Below are positions 62,844-64,000 of a DNA stretch of 64,000 bases, piece by piece (within the stretch, counting starts at the first letter, position 1; every line of letters starts with the position of its first letter). Source of the stretch: Streptomyces sp. NBC_00273 (lineage in GTDB: Bacteria > Actinomycetota > Actinomycetes > Streptomycetales > Streptomycetaceae); the NCBI RefSeq assembly GCF_036178145.1, contig NZ_CP108067.1, forward strand, positions 2,852,001 through 2,916,000, written 5' to 3'. The position numbers were made by a program, and so were the translations under genes. The notes below the pieces were generated by a model, which had not been told where the DNA came from, did not search any database, and saw nothing but the letters and a program-made list of their open reading frames with translations.

Positions 62844-64000
62844 GGCAGCTCCACGGTGATGACGGTCGGACCCCCGAGGGGGCTTTCGATCTTGATGGTT
62901 CCGTCGACGGACCCTACGCGTTTGTGCAGCCCCACCAGACCGGTGCCGCGGGCGGGGTCGGCGCCGCCCACCCCGTCGTCGGTGACGGTGATCCGCAGCA
63001 GGTCCCCGCCGCGGGCGGACGCGTCCGGTGCCGGACCGCGGACGACGTGCACCCGGCAGTGGTCCGCCCGGGCGTGCTTGGCGACGTTGGCCAGGGTCTC
63101 GGAGACCACGAAGTAGGCGACGGCCTCCACGGTGGCCCCGGGCCGCTGCCCGATGTCCACGCTCAGTTCGACGGGGAACGGGGCCCGGGCGGCGATCCCG
63201 GAGAGCGCGGCGTCGAGCCCGCGGTCCTCCAACACGGCCGGATGCAGGCCCCGTACCAGGCTGTTCAGCTCCTCGATGGCCTCCTTCGCCTCGCGGTGCG
63301 CCTCGTCGATGACGGCCTTGGCCTCGGCCGGGAGGTCGGGGAGGGTGGCGCGGGCGATGCCGAGGTTCATGGCCAGGGCGACCAGTCGCTGCTGGGCTCC
63401 GTCGTGCAGGTCCCGTTCGATCCGTCGGCGCTCGAGGTCGGCGGCGTCCAGCACCCCGGCCCGGCTCTCCGCGAGGTCCTCGACCCGCCGCTCCAGTTCG
63501 CGGGCCCGGTTCGGGCCGAGGAGGGCGGCCGCAGCGGCGGCGTCCAGCCGGGCGAAGAGCGCGGCGAGCCAGGGCGCGGCGAGCAGCAGCAGGACGCCGC
63601 CGCAGGTGATGGCGTCGTAGTCGTTGCTCCAGCCGGGAGTTCGGGTCTCGGTGGGCAGGATCCAGATCCAGCCGTAGATGCAGGCGGCGGCGACGCCGAA
63701 GGCCCAGGCGAGCACCACCAGCGCGCCGGCGACGGCGGCGAGCGGGCTGACCAGCAGGTGGTAGCCGTACTGCCGCCAGGTCGCCTCGGAGCGCATCTGC
63801 CGCACCAGTCCGAACGGGGTGGGCCGGCCGCCCTCCCGTTCGACCTTGGGGACCTCGAGGCCGAGCAAGGCCCGGAACCGGCTGCGTTGGAGCCGGGTGA
63901 GGAGCGGGCCGAGCAGCAGGATCAACAGGGGCGGGATCGTGCCGGGCCCGGGCGCCGTGATGGTGCACGTGAGGCCGAGGAGCACGGGCAGGGCGGCCGG
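62831..64000 (-). CDS. Sensor histidine kinase, HisKA_3 type (N-terminus cut by window edge)
   Basis: The frame is open to the right edge; the first complete part has ~385 residues. Several N-terminal membrane segments (including LLILLLGPLL, AGALVVLAWAFGVAAACIYGWIW and GVLLLLAAPWLAALFA) surround a cytoplasmic loop. The dimerisation helix carries the phospho-His in RRIERDLHDGAQQRLV. The HATPase domain has FVVSETLANVAKHA (N box) and VTDDGVGGADPARGTGLVGLHKRV (G box). The LiaS-like family senses envelope stress through membrane segments rather than a large outer domain. First gene of the kinase/regulator/DUF4097 operon; true start outside the window. Confidence 0.93.
   Translation of the reverse strand, partial: PAALPVLLGLTCTITAPGPGTIPPLLILLLGPLLTRLQRSRFRALLGLEVPKVEREGGRPTPFGLVRQMRSEATWRQYGYHLLVSPLAAVAGALVVLAWAFGVAAACIYGWIWILPTETRTPGWSNDYDAITCGGVLLLLAAPWLAALFARLDAAAAAALLGPNRARELERRVEDLAESRAGVLDAADLERRRIERDLHDGAQQRLVALAMNLGIARATLPDLPAEAKAVIDEAHREAKEAIEELNSLVRGLHPAVLEDRGLDAALSGIAARAPFPVELSVDIGQRPGATVEAVAYFVVSETLANVAKHARADHCRVHVVRGPAPDASARGGDLLRITVTDDGVGGADPARGTGLVGLHKRVGSVDGTIKIESPLGGPTVITVELPCGL

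Overview
The window is a stretch of chromosome from a high-GC actinomycete, almost certainly a Streptomyces. The evidence is very strong GC bias at third codon positions, many GTG/TTG starts, ATGA/GTGA translational overlaps, a bifunctional geosmin synthase, DUF2637, CGNR and PucR families, a DmdR/IdeR-type iron box, rare TTA codons, and the common Streptomyces intergenic repeat ending in GCCGGCGTTTGAGGCGCGGGG. I saw no rRNA, tRNA, CRISPR array, insertion sequence or phage integrase.

Layout. (1) 1-5366: the edge of a probable biological-conflict locus on the minus strand. An alpha/beta hydrolase is translationally coupled to a caspase-VMAP protein, followed by a MoxR-type AAA ATPase that runs off the left edge. 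A membrane-anchored trypsin-like protease diverges from it. (2) 5461-7248: a TetR regulator converging on a short-chain dehydrogenase. (3) 7419-17917: a cobalamin (B12) cluster, with cobL-cobM-cobK (+) converging on cobG-cobH-cobIJ (-), then cobN (+) behind a B12 riboswitch. (4) 18029-31427: a polymorphic-toxin neighbourhood. It holds a small HHH-like protein, a DUF1444/Imm49-like protein, a large secreted DNRLRE/FG-GAP protein, and divergently a 2465-residue secreted RHS toxin. The toxin has a lectin insert, a HINT autoprocessing domain and an unrecognised C-terminal toxin tip, and its stop overlaps a small alpha-solenoid immunity candidate. (5) 31672-36531: geosmin synthase, an Eis-like acetyltransferase and a secreted beta-propeller. 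(6) 36697-45592: a purine catabolism block (XdhC chaperone, NCS2 permease, three-subunit xanthine dehydrogenase, divergent PucR regulator). (7) 45759-54416: a TPR protein, a GntR regulator, a ferric-siderophore reductase behind an iron box, DUF2637, an anti-sigma-like ATPase, a pyruvate oxidase remnant, a CGNR regulator/MFS pair, a secreted serine hydrolase and a membrane glutaredoxin. (8) 54459-64000: a degenerate PP2C protein, an internally deleted S8 peptidase with a divergent TrmB/LuxR regulator, DUF456, a zinc-ribbon protein, an F420/PPOX enzyme, a kinase-less histidine-kinase fragment, RsgA with an upstream mini-ORF, and a Lia-like histidine kinase/response regulator/DUF4097 operon cut by the right edge.

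How genes work together. The cob genes cover precorrin-2 to hydrogenobyrinic acid steps and cobalt insertion. The xanthine dehydrogenase genes, permease, chaperone and PucR form a purine-uptake and oxidation unit. The RHS tip and its overlapping downstream gene form a toxin-immunity module. The left-edge ATPase/caspase/esterase set looks like a regulated suicide or defence system. Several genes look decayed (pyruvate oxidase, S8 peptidase, histidine kinase), which marks 50-60 kb as a plastic region.
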